Below, in pieces: positions 7,777 through 17,754 of a stretch of DNA of 64,000 nucleotides. The stretch is taken from the NCBI RefSeq assembly GCF_002289565.1, contig NZ_NTFY01000086.1, positions 1-64,000 on the forward strand, given 5' to 3'. Source of the DNA: Rhodopirellula sp. SM50 (lineage in GTDB: Bacteria; Planctomycetota; Planctomycetia; Pirellulales; Pirellulaceae). Position numbers and translations under genes: made by a program. Under the pieces are notes generated by a model. That model was given only the letters and a program-made list of their open reading frames with translations. It had not been told where the DNA came from and searched no databases. Each line of letters begins with the position of its first letter. The first letter of the stretch is position 1.

Positions 7777-9384
7777 ATGAGCTACAACCCGTACAACTCC
7801 TCCACCCCGCCTCGTCCGCTTCGCATCATCTTCGGCGCCTTGCTCGCCAGCGCCGGCTTGATCGCCGGGATGACCGGGGCGGTTCATGAATTCCACAAGG
7901 CATCGGTGATGCAGGGCGAGCCGGTCGAGATGGACTGGCACACGCTGGTGACCGAGGGCTACGGAGACAACCCACACCTCCGTTTGGTCAACGTTGCGGT
8001 GATCGATCCCTACATCGAGCGGGACGATCTGCTCGACGAAGACGACCTGGAAGCGATGATGGAGGATCCTTTCCGCGCCGGCGAGATCGACACAATGGAT
8101 CTGGGGCCGGCGAAAGTCATCCCGCTCGGCGCCCACGAGATGGACGTCCAGCCGCGTGTGTTCATTGCCGAAGGTGAGCACTACTTGGACGAGGCTTTTC
8201 GTCAGATCGAGGAGACGGGAGCGGTGACCGGAATGGTCAGCACCTACGGCGTGAACCAGATGATCGCCGATTTCATCGAGTTCTGCAGTGGCAATGAAAT
8301 TCAGGGGCCGGTCGAAGACGGCGAGGTCACTTACACCATCGTGCCGATCGACGGGACTCCGGATCTGGGACTGGCCCGCAACCTGTTTCTAACGGCAGGT
8401 TTTGCATTGGCGTTGGGGCTGATTTTGTGCGGCAGTGGCGGCCCTGGTATCTGGTGTTGTTGGTACGCACCGCTGCCGTCGCTGGTGAGCTTGATCGGAT
8501 ACCCGATGCGGTACGGCCGTGGCAGCTGGACGACTCGCCTGACGTACATCGCCCTCGGTGCGTTTCTGATGGGCTACGGCGTTTATCTGCTGGTTCCGAT
8601 GGGACACTTCGGCTCAACCGACGGGAACCCCATCTTTCACGCCTTCGGATTCGCGACGCTGTTCATCGGACTGGGAGGAATCCTAGCGGTGCCGCTGCAA
8701 ATCACCACGCGAGCGCTCAGCGCAAGCGTCGAAGTGCAGCCCAAAAAGAAGCCCGTGCGGATGTCATGGAACCAGGCCTGTTCGATGGAACCGGTGATCC
8801 AAGAAATCGAGTACAAAGATCCACCGCTGGTTCCCTCTGGCACGTTGCCGCTAAGTGGCGAGCTGAAACAAAAAGCTGAAGCGTTGGCCGAAGCCGGCTT
8901 CAATCGCGCCGATCCGCTGCAGTGGCAGCGTGAGATCGGGATCGCGGCGGCAGCCATTCAACTCGGTTGCCAGAACATGGTCGTGACGGACCTGGAATAC
9001 AACAACGACGCCGACATCGTCGAATGCGGATTGATCAGCGTGCTCGGGTCGGGGCTTCCCATCATCACGGTCTCAGCCAATTCCGGCGTCAAACAGAACC
9101 GGCCGTCGGCAAAGTGCCTGTTAAAGCGTTCGTCATCGAGTGACCCGGCGGAGATGCTGACCGAACACTTGGAGGTGGTCGTGCAAGAAGCAGAGCAGCG
9201 AGACACGGTGATTGTGGAATTCGACGAAAGCGAGACGCACGATGTCGTCCGCTTGGCGCGACGGGTTCTGGCCGAGATCCAGGGGACGATGGACGGCCAA
9301 ATCGTCAACGTCGGGCCCAAACGTTATGGCCGGTTCCACTATCCGCCGGCCCCCGTTGCCGAGTTCGTCGCCACGACGGTCTGA
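7777..9384 (+). CDS. Large membrane protein of unknown function, 535 aa
   Basis: The protein begins MSYNPYNSSTPPRPLRIIFG with an immediate hydrophobic segment (FGALLASAGLIAGMTGAV). An extracytoplasmic-looking acidic region of about 160 residues follows, then a block of three to four membrane segments between about residues 195 and 310 (NLFLTAGFALALGLILCG, YIALGAFLMGYGVYLLV, FGFATLFIGLGGILAV). The last 220 residues are soluble and include a Rossmann-like stretch (GLPIITVSANSGV). No catalytic motif is clear. The layout, N-terminal TM plus DUF-like lumenal part plus membrane block, recurs in planctomycete hypotheticals. I do not recognise the family. Confidence 0.8.
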   Translation: MSYNPYNSSTPPRPLRIIFGALLASAGLIAGMTGAVHEFHKASVMQGEPVEMDWHTLVTEGYGDNPHLRLVNVAVIDPYIERDDLLDEDDLEAMMEDPFRAGEIDTMDLGPAKVIPLGAHEMDVQPRVFIAEGEHYLDEAFRQIEETGAVTGMVSTYGVNQMIADFIEFCSGNEIQGPVEDGEVTYTIVPIDGTPDLGLARNLFLTAGFALALGLILCGSGGPGIWCCWYAPLPSLVSLIGYPMRYGRGSWTTRLTYIALGAFLMGYGVYLLVPMGHFGSTDGNPIFHAFGFATLFIGLGGILAVPLQITTRALSASVEVQPKKKPVRMSWNQACSMEPVIQEIEYKDPPLVPSGTLPLSGELKQKAEALAEAGFNRADPLQWQREIGIAAAAIQLGCQNMVVTDLEYNNDADIVECGLISVLGSGLPIITVSANSGVKQNRPSAKCLLKRSSSSDPAEMLTEHLEVVVQEAEQRDTVIVEFDESETHDVVRLARRVLAEIQGTMDGQIVNVGPKRYGRFHYPPAPVAEFVATTV

Positions 9385-9388
9385 CCGA

Positions 9389-9445
9389 GTGGGATAGGCT
9401 TCCAGCCTGTCATGGAGAAAACGACAGGCTGGAAGCCTATCCCAC
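9389..9445. repeat. Family C palindromic repeat
   Basis: GTGGGATAGGCTTCCAGCC (from 9389) is matched by its inverted copy ending at 9445, giving a near-perfect hairpin of about 24-bp arms. It lies between two convergent genes and could act as a bidirectional transcription barrier. Three more copies with longer shared flanks lie at 20.3, 34.7 and 42.1 kb. Confidence 0.9.
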
Positions 9446-9480
9446 ACTCCATTCCCGTCACTTGTTGTTCCGTTCGTTGC

Positions 9481-10521
9481 TCAGTGCTTGATGGCAGTGA
9501 TGAATCCGCGGTCGGCGATGGTGTCTTGGTAAGGACCGACGTCGAACCCGAAATCTGCAAGGATCGCCCCGTATTCGGCCGGGCAATAACACCTGCCGCG
9601 TGTGATGTTGACCAACAACACAGAATACTCCGCAACCGGCAGCGTACCCGCTTTGTCATCGGCGAGAAACGCTTCATGGATGATCATGCGGCCTCCCGAA
9701 GGCAACGCAGCAGAGGCCTTCTGGATCAGCGTTCGGATCTCCGGAAAGTCCCAGTCGTGCAACACATTGGACAGCAAGATGCAATCGGCGCCGCTGGGCC
9801 AAGGATCCGTAAACATGTTACCCTGGACCACGTCGATTCGATCTTGTAACCCGTGACGGAGAATCTCGTCCCGAGTCAGACGATCGACGGGAGCTTGTTC
9901 CAGCACGGTCGCTCGCAAGTGGTCGTGTTTGGCGATCAACGTCGAAGAGTAAATCCCTGATCCGCCGCCGACATCCAACACATGCTTGCAATCGGCGAGA
10001 AACGGTCCGGTCTTGTCCGCAAGCACTTGTCCCATCGCCGTGCCGCGACAATTCATCAGGTCCGTGAAGCCCTTGGCAAAGTCCTCGTCCATCATCGAAG
10101 CGTGCCAGTCATTACCGTCTTCACTGCCCTGCCAATTGGCCGGGCGATCATGCTGCAAAACTTGCAAGCAGCCCTGCGCGATCGGTGAATCAACGATCGG
10201 CGCGTAATACGGCCCCAAGAACCACGGCGAATGATCGACAAGATGCTCGCGCCCCAGGGCCGTTAGTTCGTGTCGGCCGGATTCGGTGCGGATCAACCTG
10301 CCGGCACGACAAAGGGTCAGCAGCACATCCAAGGGCCGCGCCGCGAGCGAGAAATGCTGCTCGATGGATTCGGTCGTGGCCGATCCCCGCGCATTGATCC
10401 AAGAAAACAAATTCAACTTGCCGATCGCGACGGCCAGCATCTCGGGCGCGTATTGGCGATCCCGATACCGCAGCAGTAACGCGGGATCGGTGGAAGGATT
10501 TTGCTGGAGGTCGTTTGACAT
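9481..10521 (-). CDS. SAM-dependent O-methyltransferase-like protein
   Basis: A 346-residue protein with the two-domain layout of the plant-type/acetylserotonin O-methyltransferase family. The first 100 residues are a winged-helix dimerisation domain (FSWINARGSATTESIEQHFS, RPLDVLLTLCRAGRLIRTES). The C-terminal Rossmann domain has SAM motif I in HVLDVGGGSGIYSS, and DCILLSNVLHDWDFPEIRTL corresponds to the region holding the catalytic His of O-methyltransferases. GGRMIIHEAFL follows. Such enzymes methylate hydroxyls of small secondary metabolites or carotenoids; the substrate cannot be inferred. The start is ATG at 10521. There is no biosynthetic neighbour to help. Confidence 0.88.
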   Translation of the reverse strand: MSNDLQQNPSTDPALLLRYRDRQYAPEMLAVAIGKLNLFSWINARGSATTESIEQHFSLAARPLDVLLTLCRAGRLIRTESGRHELTALGREHLVDHSPWFLGPYYAPIVDSPIAQGCLQVLQHDRPANWQGSEDGNDWHASMMDEDFAKGFTDLMNCRGTAMGQVLADKTGPFLADCKHVLDVGGGSGIYSSTLIAKHDHLRATVLEQAPVDRLTRDEILRHGLQDRIDVVQGNMFTDPWPSGADCILLSNVLHDWDFPEIRTLIQKASAALPSGGRMIIHEAFLADDKAGTLPVAEYSVLLVNITRGRCYCPAEYGAILADFGFDVGPYQDTIADRGFITAIKH

Positions 10522-10825
10522 GTCGGAGTGTTTGTGATGCGGTACAGTTCAACAGGTCCGCAAGTGTCGTCGCGAAACAACGGGCGGTCAATTGCAGTCG
10601 AACGTTGCGTAGCTAAGTCGCCAGACGGCGTTCATGACCAGACGGGGAAGCAGAATGATGAAGTGGCAGAATCATGGAGTAGCCGTCTGATGCAGGCTCC
10701 GCGATCTGAGCGCTCAGAACATGATTCTGCCCCGTATGATTCTGCCACTTCAAATCCTTTCCATCATGCTGCCATCGAGAACACTTTCGCACCAAGCGGG
10801 CGATCACTGTTTCCTGTTGTGTCGA
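10522..10825. other. Intergenic region with family F palindrome
   Basis: No gene seen. TGAAGTGGCAGAATCAT at 10659-10675 is matched by its exact inverse at 10736-10752, and a related half copy (ATGATTCTGCC) lies inside at 10721. The structure separates two minus-strand genes. I see it only once in this window. Confidence 0.75.
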
Positions 10826-12586
10826 TCATTCGGTGTTCGTTGCATCGTCCGCGGATTGAACGAGTTGTTCTACCGTCGTCTCGAGCTGCATCCCGGTAAA
10901 GTCTAACGCCGCGACCTTGCCGTCTTGATTGAAGATCGCGACGAAGGGCAACGAGACCAAGCCGAACTTGGTGGCGATCGGATTTCCCTGGTCGACGTTC
11001 GATGACGAAACGCTTCGAAAGCTGGGGAAACCGAGATCGTTCTGCGCCAGGAACTCGCCCAGCGGCGCCTGTTCCGAATCGAGGTTCATTCCCACGATGG
11101 CGATTTGATCGGGATGACGCGATTGGATTTCTTTGAGCATCGGGACGATCTGCAGCGATTGGGGAATCGTCACGGCCCAAAACGGCATCAACACAACCTT
11201 GCCCTTGACGCTGCTTGATGAGATCCCGTTGCCGTCGAGTGTTGGCAGGTTGGCCAACGCGTCAAACGAGGTCCCGATGACGTCACGGCGTGCTTCCATC
11301 GCCATTCGCGCCGTTGCGATTTCATTGGCCGTGGCGGAGTCGGTGTCGGCAAACCCTTCGGCCAGAATACGAAACGTTTCTTCGACAAATGCTTCGCGCC
11401 GGGCCGCTTCGAGCTGCAGCGCCGACGTCCCCAAGAATTCCACCGTGTTCATCTCGGGGGCTTCGCGAACCAATTCCGTCACGGCTTCGGTCCATCGCGC
11501 CAACGCCACGTTGTCGTTCTCAAGAATCTCCCCGAGCAGACGTCTGGCGGAATCATACTTGGCGGTCCCGGCGGCATCGGCGGCGACCTGTGCGATCATC
11601 TTGTCGGGCGAATTGCCGTACAACGCCAGGATCTTTTCGCGGACCCGGGCCGATTCGTCGATCAAGCCGTAATTGGCCAGCACCTGCCTGGCTTCGGCCA
11701 TCATCAAGACCGCAGGAATGTCGGGGGTGCGACTGGCCGTCATCCCTTCAATCAGCGAGACGATTTCTTGGGCTGCCGATTCGCGTCCAGCCCTCAGCCC
11801 GTCGATCGCGAATCCGATCAGCACGATCCGGCTGTCGCCGGCGATCGTGGGTTCCTGCGACGACAGGTTCTCGCGGGCGAGTGCTTCGAGCGCCTTGGCC
11901 GAACTCAGGTCGCCCATCGCCGAAAGGTGCGAGAGGGCCTGGAGCTGGCCCCGTAAACCCGCGGTGCGTTGCTTGTCGGTGGCATCGGCGTGTGCTTGCA
12001 GCCGGACGGAGGCTTGCAGCTTGCTTCGAACCAGCTGTTGCATCAGCTCGTTGGCCTGATTCGGGTCTTGCAGCTGGTCGCGGCCGCGGGCGAGCATCTC
12101 CATGTCGCGGTCGGACTCTTCCAGGTACGTCATCAATTCGTCGGCGGTCAGGTCGTCGCGAAGTTCACGTTGAGCGGCTCCGGCGGCGTCGACCATCTCC
12201 GGAATCCCCGCGGGGATCGGTGTCGTCTCGGCCAATTCGAATCCACGCGGTGATTCAGATGGCGCATCGGGCGGACTGGGGGCGGCCGATCCGCTGGGCG
12301 TCGTCCGCCGGCCGGCCAAGTCGCCGCGTTCTCCGATCGTCCCCGGCAGCGGCGTGGTCTGTTGAGAAAACGCCTCGGATCCGATCTCGGGCTCGTCGCC
12401 ATCGGCCGCCATGTCGGCGGCACTGCGAATCAATTCGTCATCGCCCTCGCCCGTCGCAGCGGTTGGCGCATCGGGCGAGAGGGGTTCGATGTTGTCTCGG
12501 GAGCACCCGGGCAGCACGAAGACGACGGATAGCAAAACGGCAAAAACAGTGTTGGCTGATTCGCCCAAAAGCAGACGGATGCGCAT
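10826..12586 (-). CDS. Lipoprotein with a cysteine-less thioredoxin/TlpA-like C-terminal domain
   Basis: A 586-residue protein. The ATG at 12586 begins MRIRLLLGESANTVFAVLLS, leading to the lipobox region VLPGCSRDN, so export and lipid anchoring are likely. Residues 50-200 are low-complexity and then helical. A central helical region of about 250 residues is repeat-like. The last 135 residues are a TlpA/redoxin domain (GKVVLMPFWA near 463-471, a strand-helix pattern, LPFVAIFNQDGKVAALDFTG). At the active site, where TlpA has WCxxC, the sequence is FWAVTIPQS, so both cysteines are gone and thiol-disulfide chemistry is unlikely. A binding or structural role is an inference. Confidence 0.82.
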   Translation of the reverse strand: MRIRLLLGESANTVFAVLLSVVFVLPGCSRDNIEPLSPDAPTAATGEGDDELIRSAADMAADGDEPEIGSEAFSQQTTPLPGTIGERGDLAGRRTTPSGSAAPSPPDAPSESPRGFELAETTPIPAGIPEMVDAAGAAQRELRDDLTADELMTYLEESDRDMEMLARGRDQLQDPNQANELMQQLVRSKLQASVRLQAHADATDKQRTAGLRGQLQALSHLSAMGDLSSAKALEALARENLSSQEPTIAGDSRIVLIGFAIDGLRAGRESAAQEIVSLIEGMTASRTPDIPAVLMMAEARQVLANYGLIDESARVREKILALYGNSPDKMIAQVAADAAGTAKYDSARRLLGEILENDNVALARWTEAVTELVREAPEMNTVEFLGTSALQLEAARREAFVEETFRILAEGFADTDSATANEIATARMAMEARRDVIGTSFDALANLPTLDGNGISSSSVKGKVVLMPFWAVTIPQSLQIVPMLKEIQSRHPDQIAIVGMNLDSEQAPLGEFLAQNDLGFPSFRSVSSSNVDQGNPIATKFGLVSLPFVAIFNQDGKVAALDFTGMQLETTVEQLVQSADDATNTE

Positions 12587-12951
12587 GGAAAGGTTCACGG
12601 AAACAACGGGACAGGACTCTGATTGCCCAACTATATCGCATTGGCTGACTTTCCACTGCGCCGGAATCATGACTGCGACTGAATCAACACGTCAGCCCAC
12701 GGCATTCCTAGCGATTCTTCCCACTTCGCGATCGCGGAGTTTCCGAAGTCACCCTCCTGGTAGGCATTGGGATCGAAACACCCTGAATCACCCTCCCTGG
12801 CAGGGAGGGTCGAGCGAAGCGAGAGTGACGAAACCCCTTTATTTCCAACGACTTAAAAAACAGCACGATCTCCAAAGCCGGAAGAGAAGCTGCTAAACTG
12901 CAGCGCTGTTCATTCAACCTTGATTCCCCACCTCGCCCCAATCTTTCCGCC
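12587..12951. other. Intergenic region with a short hairpin
   Basis: No gene seen between the divergent lipoprotein and sulfatase genes. A perfect small hairpin ACCCTCCCTGGCAGGGAGGG lies at 12790-12810, followed by TCGAGCGAAGCGAGAGTGAC. Promoters for both genes should be here but are not identifiable by eye. Confidence 0.6.
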
Positions 12952-14442
12952 ATGCGACCATTCCTCGCTTGTAGCTTGCTGTGCTTGCTGACGCTCTCTT
13001 CGTTCGCGCAAGAACGCCCCAACGTCGTCGTCGTGCTGTGCGATGACATTCGCTGGAACGCGCTCTCGTGCGCCGGCCATCCCCACCTGAAAACGCCGAA
13101 CATCGATCGCCTGGCCGCCGAGGGCATTTATTTCGAAAACATGTTCTGCACGACCAGCTTGTGCTCGCCTAGTCGCGCCACCATCCTGAGCGGACTTTAC
13201 GCCCACGCCCACGGGGTCACCAACAACTTCACCGACTACCCCGCCGAACTGGACAGTTTTCCCCGACGACTGCAGGAGGCCGGCTACCAGACCGCCTACA
13301 TCGGCAAGTGGCACATGGGTGAAAAGAACGACGAACCGCGCCCCGGATTCAACTACTTCGTCACCCACAAAGGCCAGGGCAGCTACTTTGATACGGAATT
13401 TAACATCAATGGAACCGGAAGCCGCGTCGTGCCGGGTTACTACACCACCGTGGTGACCGACATGTCGATCGATTGGATCGACAAACATCGCGCCGACGAC
13501 GCCTCCAAGCCGTTCATGTTGATGATCGGTCAGAAGGCACCGCACAGTTTCTATTTCCCCGAACCGAAATACGAACATGTCTTTGACGACGTTGAGGTCA
13601 ACTACCCGCACTCATCGTTCAAGCTGGACGACAAACCGAAATGGATCACCCAGCGACTCTCGACGTGGCACGGCATCTATGGGCCGATCTTCGATTGGCG
13701 CAAAGAATTCCCCAACGACAAAGCCAGCGGCGTCGTTGATTTCGCACGCATGGTCCGGGCCTACTGGGGAACCATCCTGTCGGTCGACGACAGCGTGGGC
13801 CGGTTGGTCGATCATTTGAAGGCGGCGGGACAATTCGACAACACCATGTTTATCTTCATGGGCGACAACGGATTGCTCGAAGGGGAACACGGCATGGTCG
13901 ATAAACGGACGGCCCACGAGGCCAGCGCCCGTGTGCCGATGATCATCCGCTATCCTCGCTGGACCAAAGCGTCCGGGCCGGTGCGGATCAAACAACAGGT
14001 CCTGACGACCGACGTCGCGCCGACGATCCTGGACGCCGCCGGTGCGACCACGATGACCAACATTCACGGCAGCTCGATCAAACCGCTGATCTCCGGAGAC
14101 GACAGTGGCTGGCGGACCGAATGGCTGTACCACTACAACTACGAAAAACAGTTCCCCTACACGCCCAACGTTCGCTCGGTGCGGGGAGACCGCTACAAGT
14201 ACATCCGCTATCCACACGGCGACGGGTCTCCGGATCGTCACATGGCCGAGCTGTACGACATGCAGAACGACCCGGCTGAATCAACCAATCTGGTCAACGA
14301 CCCCGCACACCAATCGACGATCGCCGAAATGGAGCAGCGGTTGCTGCGGGCGATGAAAGCCGTCGGACTCGATCCGAGCAACGACACCATGCCGTTGGAT
14401 GCCGGCATCGGAACCGCGCTGCCGGACAAGGCGATTCGTTAA
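12952..14442 (+). CDS. Secreted sulfatase (formylglycine type)
   Basis: A 496-residue arylsulfatase-superfamily enzyme with signal peptide [20 protein letters not shown]. The metal-binding N-terminus [17 protein letters not shown] carries the paired Asp. The core signature [11 protein letters not shown] starts at Cys71, the residue converted to formylglycine by a sulfatase-maturing enzyme. GKWHMGEKN matches the second sulfatase signature, and [19 protein letters not shown] supplies the C-terminal metal ligands and Lys. The sequence resembles the iduronate/N-sulfoglucosamine/choline sulfatase group abundant in planctomycetes, which cleave sulfate esters from marine polysaccharides. The exact substrate is unknown. 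No sulfatase-activating enzyme is in the window. Confidence 0.95.
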   Translation: MRPFLACSLLCLLTLSSFAQERPNVVVVLCDDIRWNALSCAGHPHLKTPNIDRLAAEGIYFENMFCTTSLCSPSRATILSGLYAHAHGVTNNFTDYPAELDSFPRRLQEAGYQTAYIGKWHMGEKNDEPRPGFNYFVTHKGQGSYFDTEFNINGTGSRVVPGYYTTVVTDMSIDWIDKHRADDASKPFMLMIGQKAPHSFYFPEPKYEHVFDDVEVNYPHSSFKLDDKPKWITQRLSTWHGIYGPIFDWRKEFPNDKASGVVDFARMVRAYWGTILSVDDSVGRLVDHLKAAGQFDNTMFIFMGDNGLLEGEHGMVDKRTAHEASARVPMIIRYPRWTKASGPVRIKQQVLTTDVAPTILDAAGATTMTNIHGSSIKPLISGDDSGWRTEWLYHYNYEKQFPYTPNVRSVRGDRYKYIRYPHGDGSPDRHMAELYDMQNDPAESTNLVNDPAHQSTIAEMEQRLLRAMKAVGLDPSNDTMPLDAGIGTALPDKAIR

Positions 14443-14782
14443 ACGATCTCCGGTATCACCGCAACGGAGAACACCCACCGATGGCAAGGCGTACCCACGG
14501 ATCCCTGGCTGCTTTTCATCCGTGGGTACGCTCTGCCATCCGTGGGTTCATTTAAATGGGGCACCTGGGGGAGAGGCAGGAAAATTTTGAAGGTAGGAAA
14601 AGACGCTCGATCGAATGCAACGCGTGACAAGATGGTTTGGCGCTGCGCAGACTGCACGACGAAGCGGACGGGACGGCGACGGGAGGGGGTCTGAACCGGC
14701 CGCGGGAACCGTCGGGGACCTATCGGTTGGATGGAGATGTTAGGTTAGCGTCTCTTCTCTCTAGCCGCCGAGGAATCGTTCG
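14443..14782. other. Intergenic region with family E palindrome
   Basis: No gene seen. An imperfect palindrome spans 14473-14547, with arms built from CCCACCGATGGC and TACCCACGGAT facing GTGGGTACGCTCTGCCATCC. A related structure occurs at 34279-34337. The rest of the region is unremarkable. Confidence 0.7.
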
Positions 14783-15232
14783 ATGAAGTTCTTGCAGCGT
14801 CTCTTGTCCAAACCCCAGCCCTCGCACGTTCTGGAAATTCGTTTGTTTGGACCAGGCACCTTTGACATCGAGGTAACGTCGTTGTCGACGAAAAGCCTGA
14901 GTGTGTTCTGGAAGGCAACGTCCAACCAATGGACTCGCAAGGACGGGGAACGCCACTTATACCAGCTGCAGACCGATGCGGCATTGGTGTCGGATACCGA
15001 GCATCGTCTCCCCACTGCGATCCGCGTGGAAATCGCGGGCAAGGTCATCGGGCATCTCGGCCACGCCGACGCCTTGCGTCTGCACCGTCGGGTGAGCGAC
15101 CTGGGATATGACCGCATCCATTCGATCTGCCAAGCCTACGTGGTCGGACGCTCGGGTTTATGGGAAGTGACACTCGACTACGATCCCAGCTTGCCCGATA
15201 CAAAAGCCGCGTTGTCCGAGGCGGAAAGCTGA
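14783..15232 (+). CDS. Hypothetical protein, 149 aa
   Basis: A small soluble protein starting MKFLQRLLSKPQPSHVLEIR, with GAGGAA a few bases before the ATG. The central section IRVEIAGKVIGHLGHADALR followed by ICQAYVVGRSGLWEVTLDYD has the look of a small beta domain related to HIRAN-like sequences (a value, then G..VG.L....A), but the match is weak and I give no function. No signal peptide or membrane segment is visible. It lies 184 bp upstream of the acyltransferase/ligase gene on the same strand, so co-transcription is possible. Confidence 0.65.
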   Translation: MKFLQRLLSKPQPSHVLEIRLFGPGTFDIEVTSLSTKSLSVFWKATSNQWTRKDGERHLYQLQTDAALVSDTEHRLPTAIRVEIAGKVIGHLGHADALRLHRRVSDLGYDRIHSICQAYVVGRSGLWEVTLDYDPSLPDTKAALSEAES

Positions 15233-15416
15233 GCCCGTTCGTGATCGGCAGCGAGGGTAGCATGTGTTTCCGGCTGCGGTTGCTCACCACAACCCCCATA
15301 CCCTATTCTCTTGGGTTGACGCCGCGTGCGGCGACATTGCGGATTGAATCGCATGCCGCCACACGGGCTCCCCTTCACCATCCCGGACAAAACCCGACAG
15401 ACAAGGAACGCAGCGC

Positions 15417-17744
15417 ATGGGTGGTTGGTACGTCTTGGGAATCGTCATCGTTTCCCTCTTGTTGTTGGCCGCGATGGCGGTTTACCTGCCTCGACTTTTT
15501 GTTCGTGCCGTCTTCCGGCCGATGCTGGCGCTGCTTTACCACAAACGCGTCGTCGGAGTTGAAAACCTGCCGACGTCGGGCGGCTACTTGGTGGTCAGCA
15601 ATCATGTCTCCTGGATCGATGGCATCGTGATCTTGTGGATGATGCCCCGCAACGTTCGCTTCGTCGTCGACGGCTCCAATTTCGGTTCGGCGTTCGCCAA
15701 GTGGATTGCCGCCGCTTTTGACACGATCTTGATGGTCGCCAACCCGAAATCGATCATGCGGGCGCTCAAAGCGGCACGCGAGGCACTCAAAGCCGGCGAC
15801 GTCGTCGGCATCTTTCCCGAAGGGACGATCACCCGGACCGGGCAACTGCAAGCGTTCAAGCCGGGCATGGGCAAGATTCTGCAGGGTCATGACGCCCCCG
15901 TGGTTCCGGTTTACCTGGACGGCATGTGGGGCAGCATTTTCAGCTACAGCGGCGGAAAATTCTTCTTCAAATGGCCGGACAAGTTTCGCCGTCGATTGAC
16001 GCTTTACATCGGCAAACCGCTCCCCAACGACACACCGATCGAACTGGTCCGCTCTCAAGTCAACCAGCTCAACGCCAAGGCGCAAACCGACCATCGACAT
16101 GAGTTCCCCGTACTGGCCGGTGAAGTGATCCGGGCTTGGCGACATCGAGGAAAACGGCTCCAAATCGCCGATTCGATGGGGACCGAACTGGGCGGCCGCG
16201 AAGCCCTGACGCGCGCGTTCGCGTTGCGGCGTGTGCTGGCGCGGGAGGTTTTTACAAAGGACGAGACCAACGTCGGGGTGTTCTTGCCGCCCAGCGCCGG
16301 TGCGGTGGTTGTCAACGTGGCGCTGGCGCTCGATCGCCGCGTTTCGGCCAACCTCAACTACACCGTTTCCAGCGAAGTCATCAATCACTGCATCCGGGAA
16401 ATCGACATTCGTCACGTGCTGACGAGCGAACGCTTCCTGAGCAAAGTGGACATTAAGATCGACTCCGACACCGTGACCCTGGAATCGATCCGCGACAAAA
16501 TCACGACGGCGGACAAGGTCATCGCGTTCATTCAGGCCAACGTGATCCCGAGGGGACTGCTGCGCCGCATGCTGGGACTGCACCGTGTCAATAGCGATGA
16601 CCTGATGACGGTGATCTTCACCAGCGGTTCGACCGGCATGCCCAAGGGCGTGATGCTCAGCCAGGCCAATATCAGTCACAACGTCGATGCGATCAAAAAA
16701 GCCATTCGCCTCAATGACGAAGACGTCGTGCTGGGCATCCTGCCGTTTTTCCATTCGTTCGGATACAGCGTCACGCTCTGGGCGACCCAGGTTCTGGGGC
16801 CCTGCGGCATTTATCACTTCAACCCGCTCGACTCGCGACAGATCGGCAAGCTGGCTGAAAAGTATGGCGGGACGGTTCTACTCGCCACGCCGACGTTTTT
16901 GCGAAGCTACATCCGACGCGTTAAACCGGAGCAATTCAAGACCCTGGACACCTGCATTGTCGGCGCCGAGAAGATGCCGGCGGACCTCTTCGACTCCTTC
17001 GAACAGACCTTCGGACTTCGACCGGTCGAAGGCTACGGGACGACGGAATTGAGCCCGTTGGTCTCGGTCAACATCCCCCCGAGTCGTTCACCGGCTGCTT
17101 ACCAACTCGATCGCATCGAAGGTTCCGTCGGTCGCCCCCTGCCGGGTGTCTGCGCGAAAGTCGTCTCTCAGGATTCGGGCGACGAGCAACCGGCGGGTAT
17201 GGACGGCATGCTAATGATCGCCGGCCCCAACGTGATGACCGGATACGCCGGCCAAAAAGAGCTGACCGAAAAAGTGATCCAATCGGGATGGTACAACACC
17301 GGTGACATCGCCCACATCGACGACCAAGGATTCATCCACATCACCGGTCGACTGAGCCGGTTCTCCAAGATCGGCGGCGAAATGGTCCCGCACCTCAAGG
17401 TCGAAGAGGAAATCGCCAAGTCGATTCACCAGTCGCCATCCAACGAATCATCTGCCGACACAGCCGAAGACGGCAAAGGAACGGACGACGAAAACGCCGT
17501 GACGCTCTGTGTCACCGCCGTCCCTGACAGCAAGAAGGGCGAACGCCTGATCGTGCTGCACCGCCCGCTGGACAAAAACGTCGACGAGATTTTGGCCGAC
17601 CTGAAAACCGCCGGCCTGCCGAATCTATTCATCCCGTCGCGCGACTCGTTCTACGAAGTCGAGCAAATCCCGTTGCTCGGCACCGGCAAACTGGACCTCA
17701 AGGGCGCCAAAGACCTGGCGTTGCAATTGGCCGCCAAAGCATAA
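15417..17744 (+). CDS. Acyltransferase/AMP-dependent ligase fusion (Aas-like)
   Basis: A 775-residue bifunctional protein. An N-terminal membrane anchor (residues 4-24) precedes a PlsC-type acyltransferase. That domain has NHVSWID at 62-68 (the HX4D motif with H63 and D68) and FPEGTITRTG near 133. From about residue 250 comes an acyl-CoA/acyl-ACP synthetase domain with the AMP-binding loop IFTSGSTGMPKGV near 400, the EGYGTTELSP motif and GWYNTGDIAHIDDQGFIHI. The order matches E. coli Aas, which reacylates lysophosphatidylethanolamine using fatty acid, ATP and ACP, so phospholipid remodelling is the likely role. MFS-type transporter domains found in some Aas proteins are absent. The ATG follows AAGGAACG. 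The next gene, convergent, is also a phospholipid enzyme. Confidence 0.93.
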   Translation: MGGWYVLGIVIVSLLLLAAMAVYLPRLFVRAVFRPMLALLYHKRVVGVENLPTSGGYLVVSNHVSWIDGIVILWMMPRNVRFVVDGSNFGSAFAKWIAAAFDTILMVANPKSIMRALKAAREALKAGDVVGIFPEGTITRTGQLQAFKPGMGKILQGHDAPVVPVYLDGMWGSIFSYSGGKFFFKWPDKFRRRLTLYIGKPLPNDTPIELVRSQVNQLNAKAQTDHRHEFPVLAGEVIRAWRHRGKRLQIADSMGTELGGREALTRAFALRRVLAREVFTKDETNVGVFLPPSAGAVVVNVALALDRRVSANLNYTVSSEVINHCIREIDIRHVLTSERFLSKVDIKIDSDTVTLESIRDKITTADKVIAFIQANVIPRGLLRRMLGLHRVNSDDLMTVIFTSGSTGMPKGVMLSQANISHNVDAIKKAIRLNDEDVVLGILPFFHSFGYSVTLWATQVLGPCGIYHFNPLDSRQIGKLAEKYGGTVLLATPTFLRSYIRRVKPEQFKTLDTCIVGAEKMPADLFDSFEQTFGLRPVEGYGTTELSPLVSVNIPPSRSPAAYQLDRIEGSVGRPLPGVCAKVVSQDSGDEQPAGMDGMLMIAGPNVMTGYAGQKELTEKVIQSGWYNTGDIAHIDDQGFIHITGRLSRFSKIGGEMVPHLKVEEEIAKSIHQSPSNESSADTAEDGKGTDDENAVTLCVTAVPDSKKGERLIVLHRPLDKNVDEILADLKTAGLPNLFIPSRDSFYEVEQIPLLGTGKLDLKGAKDLALQLAAKA

Positions 17745-17754
17745 CGCCGACACA

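Noticed and set aside
15375-16817. 480-residue minus-strand open frame
   Set aside because: It lies wholly opposite the acyltransferase/ligase gene, whose motifs are unmistakable; the mirror frame is His/Asp/Arg-rich.
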